From Streptomyces sp. NBC_01142 (lineage in GTDB: Bacteria > Actinomycetota > Actinomycetes > Streptomycetales > Streptomycetaceae), in the NCBI RefSeq assembly GCF_026341125.1, contig NZ_JAPEOR010000002.1:1736001-1800000 (forward strand): a DNA stretch of 64,000 bases, written 5' to 3'. Positions 26,002 through 34,986 of this stretch are shown piece by piece. The position numbers and the translations under genes were made by a program. Position 1 is the stretch's first letter, and each line of letters opens with the position of its first letter. The notes beneath the pieces are model-generated. The model was given only the letters and a program-made list of their open reading frames with translations. It had not been told where the DNA came from and did not search any database.

Positions 26002-27057
26002 TCAGCGGGAACGCGGCTCGCCGTCCGGCGGCTGCCAGCGTCCCAGCAGTCCGAGCTCCATGGCACGGATGCCGGCCTGGAAGCGGCTCTCCGCGCCCAG
26101 TTGCTCCATGACCTGACCGATCAGCCGGCGAAAGGTCCGGGGTGAAACCCCGAGCGACCGGGCCATCGCGCTGTCGGTGCGCCCCTCGGAGAGAAGCTGC
26201 ACAATGGCCAGCCCTCGCTCCGACAGCAGATGGCCTTCGGGCTCGGACTCGGCGGTACGCACAGGCTGTGCATCCAGCCAGCAGAACTCGAAGACCTCGC
26301 GCAGCATCGACACCAGTTCGGGGCCGCGCAGCTCCAGAGCGGCGGGCTCACCGTCGGTCCCGTTGATCGAGGTGTAGGCGATCGCGTCGTCGATGACGAT
26401 GAGCCGGAAGGGAAGTGACTGCGCGACCCGGACTTTGACACCGGACTCGGCCAGCGCCTCCAGATGGGAGCGCCCGTGCGGTACCCGCGTCATCGAGGCG
26501 AGATGGATGGATCGCATGGCCACACCGCGGTCGAGAGCCCGCTGATTGCGCGGCCTGCTGTCGGCGAGGTCTTCCGGTGACAGCGGAATCCCGGGGTGCA
26601 TGCTCAGCACCTTGCGGCGGGCGCGGTAGGCGGCGCCTTCGAGTGCCGCCGAGATTGGCTCGTAACCGCGCAGCACCTTCCACTGCGGATGGTCGTCGTC
26701 GCCGGCGTGCAGCCGGTCGCTCAGCGCTCTGACGATCGAGGTCGTGGACTTCTGGAACTGGATCTGCCCGGCGAGCTGTTCCTGCTGGATCTCCAGGAGC
26801 CGTGCGTACACAAAATCCGAGGCGCCGGGTACCAGGGTCCGCCCGCCGAGCCCTGCGCCGTCCTTCTCCCGGATCAGCCCCGCCGACAGGAGCCGCTCCA
26901 CCACCTCTCCGGTCTGCCCCTCGGATATCCCGAGCCGCTCGGCCAGATCACCGCGGCACAGAGATTTGCCCGAGGTGAGGAGGAGTTCCAGCGACGAGAG
27001 TTCTCTCGCGCCTATCCTCTCGGACGCCTGCGGCTCAGAGTGCTGATCACCTGTCAT
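26002..27057 (-). CDS. LuxR-type HTH transcriptional regulator with TrmB-like N-terminus
   Basis: 351 residues from ATG 27057 (GGAGG 9 bases upstream; GTG 27060 is the alternative). The N-terminal ~60 residues form a winged helix (SLCRGDLAERLGISEGQTGEVVERLL) like TrmB. A middle ligand/phosphatidyl-like domain has SIHLASMTRVPHGRSHLEAL. The C-terminus has a LuxR-type HTH (LLSEGRTDSAMARSLGVSPRTFRRLIGQVMEQL). Streptomyces regulators with this layout often sit at the edges of secondary-metabolite clusters. It is the nearest regulator to the SAM/MTA cluster and a candidate for its control. Confidence 0.82.
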   Translation of the reverse strand: MTGDQHSEPQASERIGARELSSLELLLTSGKSLCRGDLAERLGISEGQTGEVVERLLSAGLIREKDGAGLGGRTLVPGASDFVYARLLEIQQEQLAGQIQFQKSTTSIVRALSDRLHAGDDDHPQWKVLRGYEPISAALEGAAYRARRKVLSMHPGIPLSPEDLADSRPRNQRALDRGVAMRSIHLASMTRVPHGRSHLEALAESGVKVRVAQSLPFRLIVIDDAIAYTSINGTDGEPAALELRGPELVSMLREVFEFCWLDAQPVRTAESEPEGHLLSERGLAIVQLLSEGRTDSAMARSLGVSPRTFRRLIGQVMEQLGAESRFQAGIRAMELGLLGRWQPPDGEPRSR

Positions 27058-27185
27058 CACGGTTCCTCCGACTGTCGCCCGCGTCCTCCTCCGGGTGGGC
27101 GATTCTAGCGATCCGTGCAGATCAACCCGCATGTCAGGGGCTGTTTCCGGTCCTGCGGGGACAGCGTGGCCGGCGGCCGCGACGA

Positions 27186-27659
27186 TCACGCCAGCGAGGC
27201 GGCGACCAACAGCGCGAATGCCGCGACGATGAGCACCGTACGGACGAGGTGGAGCTGGTTCCAGCGGGACTCGAAGGCCGCGCGGACCTCGCTGTCGGGG
27301 ATCGGCGGCGAGGCAGACTCGGACGAGGCAAGGGCGTTGTTGAGCGGAACGTTGCCGCCGATGGTGATGAGGTGGTTGAGGACACCGCACACCAGGCCCG
27401 CGACAATCAGCCACAGTTGGCTGTCCGAGCGGTCGTCGACCGGGACGGCGAGGGCCACAGCGGGGAACGCCACCAGTCCGACGAAGACCAGCAGGAACAC
27501 AGCGCGCGGCACGGACTCGTTGATGCGGCGCATGGACGCGACGAACTGGTCGTCCGACAGCCGGGCGAGCGCAGGCATGATCCCGGTCTGGAAAATCAGC
27601 ATGAATCCCGCGTACAGGCCGTTGCAGACAACGGCGAGGGCGAGCAGAAGGGTGGCCAT
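27186..27659 (-). CDS. DUF1772 (anthrone oxygenase-like) membrane protein
   Basis: 157 residues from ATG 27659, four hydrophobic segments: MATLLLALAVVCNGLYAGF, AVFLLVFVGLVAFPAVALA, LWLIVAGLVCGVLNHLITI and VRTVLIVAAFALLVAASLA. NVPLNN is the short motif typical of DUF1772. The family includes small membrane oxygenase-like proteins, but the function of this one is unknown. Confidence 0.75.
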   Translation of the reverse strand: MATLLLALAVVCNGLYAGFMLIFQTGIMPALARLSDDQFVASMRRINESVPRAVFLLVFVGLVAFPAVALAVPVDDRSDSQLWLIVAGLVCGVLNHLITIGGNVPLNNALASSESASPPIPDSEVRAAFESRWNQLHLVRTVLIVAAFALLVAASLA

Positions 27660-27730
27660 GACCACATCATGACGCGGTGGGGCGGGTGTTGCAGCCGCGT
27701 TTCGGGTAAGAATCGAAAACGCCGGGTCTG

Positions 27731-27815
27731 CCCTCAACCGCTCAACCGCTCAGCTCCTGAGGGCTGAGCCCCTCAACCGCTCAGCCCTCAGCCCTCAGCC
27801 CCTCAATCGCTCACC
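27731..27815. repeat. Tandem CTCAACCGCTCAGCC-type short repeats
   Basis: The gap upstream of the DUF1772 gene holds about seven imperfect copies of a CTCAGCC/CTCAACCG unit, running into the 3' end of the vWA gene. It is slippage-prone material, possibly also folding as hairpins (CTCCTGAGGGCTGAG). Confidence 0.7.
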
Positions 27816-29403
27816 CTTTCAGCCGCTGCGCCTGCTCGATCGCCTCGGCCAGCTGACGCACCGCACTGTCCTCGGTCGAGCGCGCCAGCTTCCCGGCCCG
27901 CTCGGCGAGCTCACCGAGCCCCGGTGCTCCCGGCATCGAACCGCCCCGCAGCGATTCGGCGAAGTACGCCGCGACCGCGGTGACCTGGAGCCGCTTGGAG
28001 GCTCCGTCCCACAGCGCGCCGTCGACCGCGTCCGTCTCGACCGATCCCGTCTGCTCGTGCGGTGCCCGTGTCCTCGGGTCGAGCCAGCGCACGGTCGCCG
28101 TCGCGACATGCCCGCTCGCGCCCTCCCGGAGCCGTACGGCATACAGTGCCGTCACCGTGTGGCCCGGCCCGACCTCACCGCCGTCCACCCGGTCGTTGCG
28201 GAAGTCCTCGTCCTCGACCGCACGGTTCTCGTACCCGACGAGCCGGAACTGCTTGACCGTCTCCCGGTCGAAGGCCACCTGCGCCTTGGCGTCCCGCGCC
28301 CGCAGTTCGACATGCGTGGGCAGCTGGTCGACGAAGACCTTCCTGGCCTGCTCACTGTTGGAGACGTACGTGGTGTGGCCGTCGCCCTTGTCGGCGAGCC
28401 GCTCCATCAGCGCGTCGCCGTACTCACTGCCCACGCCGACACCGAAGAGCGTGATGCCGAACTCGCTGCGGGCGTCCTCGATCCGGTCGAGGATCGCGTC
28501 GGCGTCGGTCTCGCCGGTGTTGGCGAGGGCGTCCGAGAGAAGGACGACGCGGTTGGTGGCTCCACGCCTGCGGCCCTCGACTGCCTCGTCGTAGCCGGTC
28601 CGGACACCGGCCTCCACGTTGGTGGAGTCGGCGGGCTCCAGGCTGTCGATCACCGTGTGGATACGGTCGCGGTTGTCGTCGACGCGGGTCATCGGCAGCC
28701 GCGTCTCCGCCTCGTCGCTGAAGGTGACCAGGGCGATCGAGTCGTCGTCGCGCAGCTGGTCGGTGAGGATCCCCAGCGACTCCTTGACCAGGTCGAGCCG
28801 GCCGGGCTCGGACATGGAGCCGGAGATGTCGATGACGAAGGTGAGGGCGGCGGGCGGCCGTTCGCCCTCGCGCCCGGACGGGCGGGTGGAGAGCCCGACG
28901 CGTACCAGGGACCACTCCTCGCCGCCGCCCTCGCCCTCGCCCTCGGAGCCGGAGGGGCGCGCTCCGTCGACGGTCACCGAGAAGCCATTGCCCTCCGGCC
29001 GCGGGTAGTCCTGGCGGAAGCCGTTGATGAACTCCTCGGGCCGGATGTCACCGGCCTCGGGGAGCTTTCCGTCCTCGAGCGTGCGGCGGGCGTAGCCGTA
29101 CGAGGCGGTGTCCACGTCGAGCGCGAAGGTCGACAGATAGTCGGCCGGCGGCCTGGACTCCCGGAAGGCGTCGCCCTTGCGCTCCGTCTCCGTCCCGCCC
29201 TCCACCCCCTGGGCGGGGGCTCCTCCGCCGCCGTCCGGCGCGACCGGCGCGGGTGCGGGCCCGGCACCGTCGTCGGCCCGCTGCTTGCCCTTGCTGTAGC
29301 CGGCGCGGTCGTCCTGGCCTCCGCCGCAGCCGGCGGTCAGCAGGAGGCTGCCGGCGAGCATCACGGCCGCCGCACCCCTGTACGTCCTTGCGCAGAGCTT
29401 CAT
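27811..29403 (-). CDS. Von Willebrand factor A lipoprotein
   Basis: 530 residues from ATG 29403. The signal peptide ends in a lipobox LLLTAGC, so it is a predicted lipoprotein. After a Gly/Pro/Ala linker there is a YfbK-type N-terminal domain (FALDVDTASYGYARRTL), then a vWA domain with an intact MIDAS (FVIDISGSMS, later STNVEAG and LLSDALANTGETD). The C-terminal part is the YfbK-like DUF3520. Role: surface protein that binds metal-dependent partners; the function of the family is poorly known. Confidence 0.87.
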   Translation of the reverse strand: MKLCARTYRGAAAVMLAGSLLLTAGCGGGQDDRAGYSKGKQRADDGAGPAPAPVAPDGGGGAPAQGVEGGTETERKGDAFRESRPPADYLSTFALDVDTASYGYARRTLEDGKLPEAGDIRPEEFINGFRQDYPRPEGNGFSVTVDGARPSGSEGEGEGGGEEWSLVRVGLSTRPSGREGERPPAALTFVIDISGSMSEPGRLDLVKESLGILTDQLRDDDSIALVTFSDEAETRLPMTRVDDNRDRIHTVIDSLEPADSTNVEAGVRTGYDEAVEGRRRGATNRVVLLSDALANTGETDADAILDRIEDARSEFGITLFGVGVGSEYGDALMERLADKGDGHTTYVSNSEQARKVFVDQLPTHVELRARDAKAQVAFDRETVKQFRLVGYENRAVEDEDFRNDRVDGGEVGPGHTVTALYAVRLREGASGHVATATVRWLDPRTRAPHEQTGSVETDAVDGALWDGASKRLQVTAVAAYFAESLRGGSMPGAPGLGELAERAGKLARSTEDSAVRQLAEAIEQAQRLKG

Positions 29404-29713
29404 CCGGACTCCCCCTTGGATCGTCAGCACTTGTGAATGTGACGTTCGAGGCGGCAAGAAGGAGCAGACGAGGACGTTGCGGATGAATCTCAATGCGGCA
29501 ACGGCGGACGGGAGTTACCCCGTTCTGCCCCACAAATCCCCCACTCGGGGCCCACCTCGGCGTGCCGCGCCGCGTCGGCGGAACCGAAGGAGCTGGCAAG
29601 GACTCGCCACTACCGAACAGGCACTTGTCACGGTACGCAATCGTATGCGTACATGGAGTGGCGGAGGACGGCTCCCAGGGGAGGGGCCGCGCGGATGGCG
29701 GGGGTGATCGGCC
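29404..29713. promoter_or_regulatory. Divergent intergenic region with a 20-bp palindrome
   Basis: No gene. GTACGCA (29633-29639) and TGCGTAC (29646-29652) form a perfect inverted repeat around six bases, 62 bp before the start of the small LuxR-type gene at 29714. It is a plausible operator. The vWA lipoprotein is transcribed in the other direction. Confidence 0.45.
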
Positions 29714-30409
29714 GTGACGGTTGTTCCGGGCTGCGCGCTCGGCCGGGAGGCCTCCCGGTCTGCCCTGCGGGAGGTGCCGGGGCAGCCCGTCCAGGGTGTG
29801 GCTCGGGTGACCGCGGCCCTGACCGACCTGGTCCGCTCCGCCCGCCATGAGCTCCTCAGTTTCGACGACCCGGCCGGCGCCCTCGGCCACGGCATCCCGG
29901 AGCCCTTCCTCGAGTTCGCCGCGGCGTGTGTCCGCGCGGCGGCCGTGCAGGCAACGACAGTCCGGCGGATCGCGCCCCGCCACGGGCTGACCCACCTCCC
30001 CGCGCCCTGGCTCTGCCCCGGTGGGGCGCGGGTGGCCGACTCCATCCCGTTCAAGATGGTTGTCGCGGACCGCACGGTCGCCGCGGTCCCTCTCAACCTC
30101 GAACTGCACTACAACGGCGTGCTGCTGATCCGCGACCCCGTCATCGTCCAAGCCCTGGTCCGGGTCCACCGCTCCTGGTGGGACAGCGGCGACGAACTGA
30201 GCCGGCAGGCCGCGCCCGACGCGCTGCCGCCCCATCTGCAACCGGTCCTCCAGGCCATGCTGGCCGGGCTCACCGACGAGACGGCGGCGACCCGGCTCGG
30301 CATGTCCGGGCGTACGTACAGCCGCCGTGTCGGTGAGCTGCTGGCCACCCTCGGCACGACGAGCCGTTTCCGCGCGGGAGCGGAAGCAGCTCGTCGCGGC
30401 TGGGCGTGA
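29714..30409 (+). CDS. Small LuxR-type HTH regulator
   Basis: 231 residues from GTG 29714; an in-frame TGA just upstream limits the start. The C-terminal HTH (MLAGLTDETAATRLGMSGRTYSRRVGELLATLG) and middle part (ADSIPFKMVVADRTVAAVPLNLE) match the C-terminal two domains of the regulator at 26002-27057, but the winged-helix N-terminus is missing. It may be a shortened paralogue. Target genes are unknown; a palindrome lies in its promoter region. Confidence 0.75.
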   Translation: MTVVPGCALGREASRSALREVPGQPVQGVARVTAALTDLVRSARHELLSFDDPAGALGHGIPEPFLEFAAACVRAAAVQATTVRRIAPRHGLTHLPAPWLCPGGARVADSIPFKMVVADRTVAAVPLNLELHYNGVLLIRDPVIVQALVRVHRSWWDSGDELSRQAAPDALPPHLQPVLQAMLAGLTDETAATRLGMSGRTYSRRVGELLATLGTTSRFRAGAEAARRGWA

Positions 30410-30431
30410 CGGGACATGAGGCGGTGCATAC

Positions 30432-30463
30432 CCTGACCGACCTGACCGACCTGACCGACCTGA
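30432..30463. repeat. Tandem 9-bp repeat CCTGACCGA, 3.5 copies
   Basis: Three exact copies and a partial one lie in the 170-bp gap between two converging genes. No gene is present there. Confidence 0.85.
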
Positions 30464-30581
30464 GCGGCGCGGACGGCCTGACCAACCTTGGCGGTACGGA
30501 TGGCCTGGGTGAACGGATGGCCTGGGTGGCTCGGGCACGGCTCCGGGACACGGCTCTGAGAACACGCCTGGGACACGACCC

Positions 30582-31439
30582 CTAGGACACGATGTCCTTG
30601 CGGGCGAAGTGCCGGAAGGCAAGCGCGAACAGCACCAGGGCGTACGCCACCGAGACCGCCGCGCCCTTCACCATGCCGCCCCACTCCAACTGCGGCTGGA
30701 GCGCGTCGATCCAGGCGAACTGCCAGTGCGCGGGCAGCACATCCCGCCAGGAACCGAGCGCGGTGACCGCGTCCAGCACATTGCCGATGATCGTCAGCCC
30801 GACCGCTCCGCCGACCGCGCCCAGCGGGGCGTCGGTCTTGGTGGAAAGCCAGAACGCCAGTCCTGCGGTGACCAGTTGGGAGACAAAGATGAACGCGACG
30901 ACGAGCGCGAGACGCGGCAGCGTGTCGCCGGTGGCCAGGGAGCCACCCGTGGGCAGCTCCAAGGGCCCCCAGCCGTACGCCGCGGTGCCCGCCGCCAGAG
31001 CGACCACCGGCAGCAGCACCATCGCCGCCGCACTGAAGCCGAGCGCCACCGCCAGCTTGGACCACAGCAGCCGGGAGCGCGGGACCGGAGCGGCCAGGAG
31101 ATAGCGCAGGGAGGACCAGCTCGCCTCCGATGCCACCGTGTCCCCGCAGAACAGCGCCACCGGCACCACCAGCAGGAAGCCCGCCGAGGCGAACAGCGCG
31201 GTGGCTGCGAAGTTGGCGCCCGACGCGGTGGCGGTGTCCATCAGGGTCACCCGGCCGCTCTCGGAGCCGTCCGGCGACCCGCCGATCGCAAAGGCGGCGA
31301 TCAGCACCAGGGGCAGGGCGGCCAGGACGCCGGCCATCACCAGCGTCCGCCTTCGCTTCAGCTGCCGTACTGCCTCGACGCGCAGCGGCAGTGTGTGCCG
31401 TGCCCGGTAGCCCGGGGCCGACTCGACCAGCGCGCTCAT
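30582..31439 (-). CDS. ABC-2 type transporter permease
   Basis: 285 residues from ATG 31439, overlapping the ATPase gene stop (ATGA). Six hydrophobic segments, the first at LVMAGVLAALPLVLIAAFAI and the last at AAVSVAYALVLFALAF; GDTVASEASWSSLRYLLAAPVPRSRLL is typical of ABC-2 permeases. It should form an exporter with the ATPase domain of the fused upstream protein. Confidence 0.88.
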   Translation of the reverse strand: MSALVESAPGYRARHTLPLRVEAVRQLKRRRTLVMAGVLAALPLVLIAAFAIGGSPDGSESGRVTLMDTATASGANFAATALFASAGFLLVVPVALFCGDTVASEASWSSLRYLLAAPVPRSRLLWSKLAVALGFSAAAMVLLPVVALAAGTAAYGWGPLELPTGGSLATGDTLPRLALVVAFIFVSQLVTAGLAFWLSTKTDAPLGAVGGAVGLTIIGNVLDAVTALGSWRDVLPAHWQFAWIDALQPQLEWGGMVKGAAVSVAYALVLFALAFRHFARKDIVS

Positions 31440-34249
31440 GCGGATCCTCCGATCAGGGTGAGGAACGCGTCCTCGAGGCGGCGGTGCGGACCGACGCCCG
31501 TCAGCGGCACGTCCAGGCGGACGAGTTCGGAGATCATCGCGGTGGCGGTGGCCCCGTCGAGACGTACGAGCAGACCGTCGTCCGTGCGGACCGCGGAGCC
31601 GATGCCCGGCAGCGCGGCGATCTTCTCGACCATCGGATCCGGCAGTTCGACAGCGGTGGTGACGAGCAGGGTGTCGCTCTCGCCGGTGATCTCCGCGACC
31701 GGTCCTGCCTGCACCAGCCGTCCGCGGTCCATGACCACCAGATGGGTGCAGGACTGTTCGACCTCCGACAGGAGGTGACTGGAGACGATGACGGTCCGGC
31801 CTGCGGCCGCGTACCGGATCATCACGTCTCGCATCTCGCGGATCTGGGGCGGGTCGAGTCCGTTCGTCGGCTCGTCGAGGATGAGCAGATCCGGCATGCC
31901 GAGCATGGCCTGGGCGATGGCAAGCCGCTGGCGCATGCCCTGCGAGTACGTGCGTACGGCGCGGGCGAGGGCGTCGCCGAGGCCGGCGATCTCCAGAGCC
32001 TCCTCGATATGCGCGTCGCCAGGGGGCCGGCCGGTTGCCCGCCAGTACAGCTCCAGGTTCTCGCGTCCTGACAGATGCGGCAGGAAGCCCGCGCCCTCGA
32101 CGAACGCGCCGACCCGGGAGAGGACGGGCGCTCCGGGCCTGATGGCATGACCGAAGACACGGATCTCGCCGTCGTCGGGGCGGATGAGCCCCATCAGCAT
32201 GCGCAAGGTGGTGGTCTTGCCCGCGCCATTGGGGCCGAGGAGGCCGAGCACCTGGCCCTTCTCGACACGGAAGGACAGCTCCCGTACGGCGTACCGGTCG
32301 GCGGACTTGGCGTACTTCTTGGTCAGCCCGGTGATCTCCAGAGGCACTTCCGCGAGGTCGGCGTCGGGGGGCGGGGCAACGACGCGGCGGCGGGCGGTGA
32401 TCAGCAGCCCGGCCGCCACCAGGGCTCCCGCGGCCGGGAGACCCCAGACCCACCAGGGCAGCCCGGCCGCCTGGGTCTGCACGGCGGGTGCGGTGGGTAC
32501 GGCCAGCGCGGCGCCGTCGAGAAGTTCGACGGTGTACGAGCCAGGGTCGGCCGGAGACGCGTAACCGAGGTCGGTCGCGGACAGGACCAGCCGCAGCCGG
32601 TGCCCGGAGTCCACCTCGTGGTCCACGGCGGGCAGGGTCAGCTGGACCTCCTTGCCCTGCTCGGCGCCCTCGACGCGGACCGGTGCGACGAGCTGGGCCG
32701 GCAGCACCTGCCGGCGGCCGTCGGGCGCGACGTCGTACACCTTCGCGAAGAGGACGGCGTCCCCGTTTTCGGCGGTGACCTTGACGCGGACGGTCGGCGA
32801 GCCGGTGATCCGCACGGACTGCTGGAGGGGCCGGGAGTCGAAGCGGGCGTACTGCCCGGGGAAGTCGAGGGAGAGGCCGAGGCCGAGCGAGGAGAGCTGG
32901 GAGACGCCTCCGCCGAGACCCGGGACCGCGGAGATGGCGGGCGGGTTGGCGCCGGCGGGGTTGTGGAAGGTCTGCTTGCGGCCGGTGAGCGCGACCTGCC
33001 GCGCGCCGCTGTGCAGACCGGTGTAGCGGTCACCGGTCGCGCCGCGCAGCAGAGCCTGGCCGTCGGTGGAGTCGACGCCTCCGGTCCGGCTGACACGGAA
33101 GGCGGGTCCGGTGGCCACACCCTTGTCCTGCTTGAGATACCGGTCGAACCAGGAGCTGATCCGGCCCTCGACACGGTCGGTCTCCCGGTCCCCGCGGTCG
33201 TGGCCGCCGGCGATCCACTCGACCGAGACGGGCGCGCCGTTGGCACTGATCTTCCTGGCCATGGCGTCGGACTGTGCGAGCGTGAAGAGCGAGTCGGACT
33301 GGCCCTGCACGATGAGGGCGGGGACCTTGATGCGGTCGCCGACCGCGGAGGGGCTGCGGCTTTCCAGGAGGGTACGGGCGGCGGCGTCGGGCTTTCCGGC
33401 GACGGCGACGCGCTCGTACATGGCACACAACGCGGGCTCGAAGCGCCCGCATCCGCCCGGGTTGGCGGGGCCGGGAGCCCGGGGCGCCCCGGTGGCCCCG
33501 GCCGCGTCCTCGGCCGTCGACGATCCGGCCGAACCAGCCGCTCCGCCAGATCCGCCGTCCGGTGCGCCGTCCGGTGCGCCGTCCGGTGCGCCGTCCGGCG
33601 CGGGCGCGTCGGCCGAGTCCGGCGAGCCGGTCGCCGCCATCGAGCCCGTCGAGAAGAAGATCCCGGCCCAGAGCTTCTTGAAGACGTCGTCCGGGAAGAG
33701 GGCGTCGGCCAGGTTCCAGTAGGTGATCTGGGGCGCGATCGCGTCGACCCGCTTGTCGTGTCCGGCCGCGAGGAGGGCGGCCGCCCCGCCGTACGAGACA
33801 CCGGTGACACCGACGCGCGGGTCGCCGTCCGCGTCGAGTTGCACCTCGGGCCGCTTCGCCAGCCAGTCCATCAGCCGCGAGACGTCCTTGCCCTCGACGT
33901 CCGGGTCGTTGAGCCCGATCCGGCCGGTGGACTCTCCGAAGCCGCGGGCGGACCACGTCAGCACCGCGTATCCGTCGCGGGCCAGCTTCTCGGCCTGGGC
34001 GCGTACGTCGTCCTTGCTCCCGCCGAAGCCGTGCCCGAGCAGCACGGCGGGCCGGCGGTCCTTGCCGCCCGTCGTGAAGTAGGAGGTGTCGATCTTCGCC
34101 CCGGGCATCTCCTGCACCCGGTCCTCACGGTGCACGGCGGGTGCGCTGTCATCGGCAACCGCGGTCCAGGTGCCGGCGCCGCCGAGGACGGCGAAGGCGG
34201 CGACGCCTGCGAGCCATCGGCCGCGCGGCCGGGGAAGTCGGATCTGCAT
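31436..34249 (-). CDS. Alpha/beta-hydrolase (CocE/X-Pro type) fused to ABC ATPase
   Basis: 937 residues from ATG 34249. There is an N-terminal signal/anchor segment (LAGVAAFAVLGGAGTW), then an alpha/beta hydrolase with GVSYGGAAA (nucleophile Ser) and GGHDRGD (His), a galactose-binding-like beta domain, a membrane helix (WWVWGLPAAGALVAAGLLI) near residue 630, and a cytoplasmic ABC ATPase with LGLLGPNGAGKTTTL, YSQGMRQRL and LLILDEPTNGLDPP. The hydrolase should be outside the membrane, the ATPase inside. A GAPD repeat of four copies sits in a Gly/Ala insert near residue 225. With the permease gene it makes an exporter with a tethered surface enzyme. Confidence 0.87.
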   Translation of the reverse strand: MQIRLPRPRGRWLAGVAAFAVLGGAGTWTAVADDSAPAVHREDRVQEMPGAKIDTSYFTTGGKDRRPAVLLGHGFGGSKDDVRAQAEKLARDGYAVLTWSARGFGESTGRIGLNDPDVEGKDVSRLMDWLAKRPEVQLDADGDPRVGVTGVSYGGAAALLAAGHDKRVDAIAPQITYWNLADALFPDDVFKKLWAGIFFSTGSMAATGSPDSADAPAPDGAPDGAPDGAPDGGSGGAAGSAGSSTAEDAAGATGAPRAPGPANPGGCGRFEPALCAMYERVAVAGKPDAAARTLLESRSPSAVGDRIKVPALIVQGQSDSLFTLAQSDAMARKISANGAPVSVEWIAGGHDRGDRETDRVEGRISSWFDRYLKQDKGVATGPAFRVSRTGGVDSTDGQALLRGATGDRYTGLHSGARQVALTGRKQTFHNPAGANPPAISAVPGLGGGVSQLSSLGLGLSLDFPGQYARFDSRPLQQSVRITGSPTVRVKVTAENGDAVLFAKVYDVAPDGRRQVLPAQLVAPVRVEGAEQGKEVQLTLPAVDHEVDSGHRLRLVLSATDLGYASPADPGSYTVELLDGAALAVPTAPAVQTQAAGLPWWVWGLPAAGALVAAGLLITARRRVVAPPPDADLAEVPLEITGLTKKYAKSADRYAVRELSFRVEKGQVLGLLGPNGAGKTTTLRMLMGLIRPDDGEIRVFGHAIRPGAPVLSRVGAFVEGAGFLPHLSGRENLELYWRATGRPPGDAHIEEALEIAGLGDALARAVRTYSQGMRQRLAIAQAMLGMPDLLILDEPTNGLDPPQIREMRDVMIRYAAAGRTVIVSSHLLSEVEQSCTHLVVMDRGRLVQAGPVAEITGESDTLLVTTAVELPDPMVEKIAALPGIGSAVRTDDGLLVRLDGATATAMISELVRLDVPLTGVGPHRRLEDAFLTLIGGSA

Positions 34250-34381
34250 GCTGGAAACCCTAAGCGGAGCACCCATACGGTTTCGGCTGCCGCCAGGCGG
34301 AACTCACGAGCCTCCTCGAGTAGTACGCAGTACGGTCGCCGTACACCAGACGCGGTATGCACCGCCGCCAGAGGAGACCGT

Positions 34382-34798
34382 ATGGACATCCGGCGCGCGA
34401 CCACCGTGGCCGAGCTCACGGCTGCCGAGCACCTCTACGACGGTCCGGCGCGTGCGGAGTGGGCCGAGCGGTTTCTCGCCGCACCCGGGCATCTGATGCT
34501 GATCGCGTATGCCGACGGGACACCGGCCGGGATGGTCTCGGGCATCGAGATGCTTCACCCCGACAAGGGGACGGAGATGTGCCTGTACGAGCTGTCGGTG
34601 GACGAGGCGTACCGCAGGCGGGGCATCGGGCGGGCGCTGACCGAGGCACTGCTCGAGGTCGCGCGGGAGCGGGGCTGCTACGACATGTGGGTCGGCGTGG
34701 ACACCGGCAACGATCCGGCGCTGGCGACCTACCGTGCGGCGGGGGCGAAGCGCGACGGGATCTTCACGATGCTGACATGGGAGCTGCACACCGGCTGA
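34382..34798 (+). CDS. GNAT N-acetyltransferase
   Basis: 138 residues from ATG 34382, preceded by GAGGAGACCGT. Acetyl-CoA motif A is LYELSVDEAYRRRGIGRALTEALLE, then GNDPALATYRAAGAK. It resembles the AAC(3)-I type aminoglycoside acetyltransferases, but that similarity is shared by many GNATs. It has no operon partner. Confidence 0.85.
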   Translation: MDIRRATTVAELTAAEHLYDGPARAEWAERFLAAPGHLMLIAYADGTPAGMVSGIEMLHPDKGTEMCLYELSVDEAYRRRGIGRALTEALLEVARERGCYDMWVGVDTGNDPALATYRAAGAKRDGIFTMLTWELHTG

Positions 34799-34986
34799 GG
34801 GGACCGCGCCGATAGACCAACCCGCCCTGTTCCAGCGGGAGTTCGCGGCCCGACCCTCGTCGATTCTATTGTCATGCCCTCATCTTGTGGCGCAGGTCAC
34901 AGCGCGAGACTCTGGTCCGCGCAACGGCACCACCTGGCACGATGCACAACCCGTCCTTGTCCGTGATCGGTCAAAGAAAGGTTCAG

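Noticed and set aside
30432..30463. CRISPR array
   Set aside because: It is a 9-bp tandem repeat without spacers; no CRISPR-like array or Cas gene was seen in the window.
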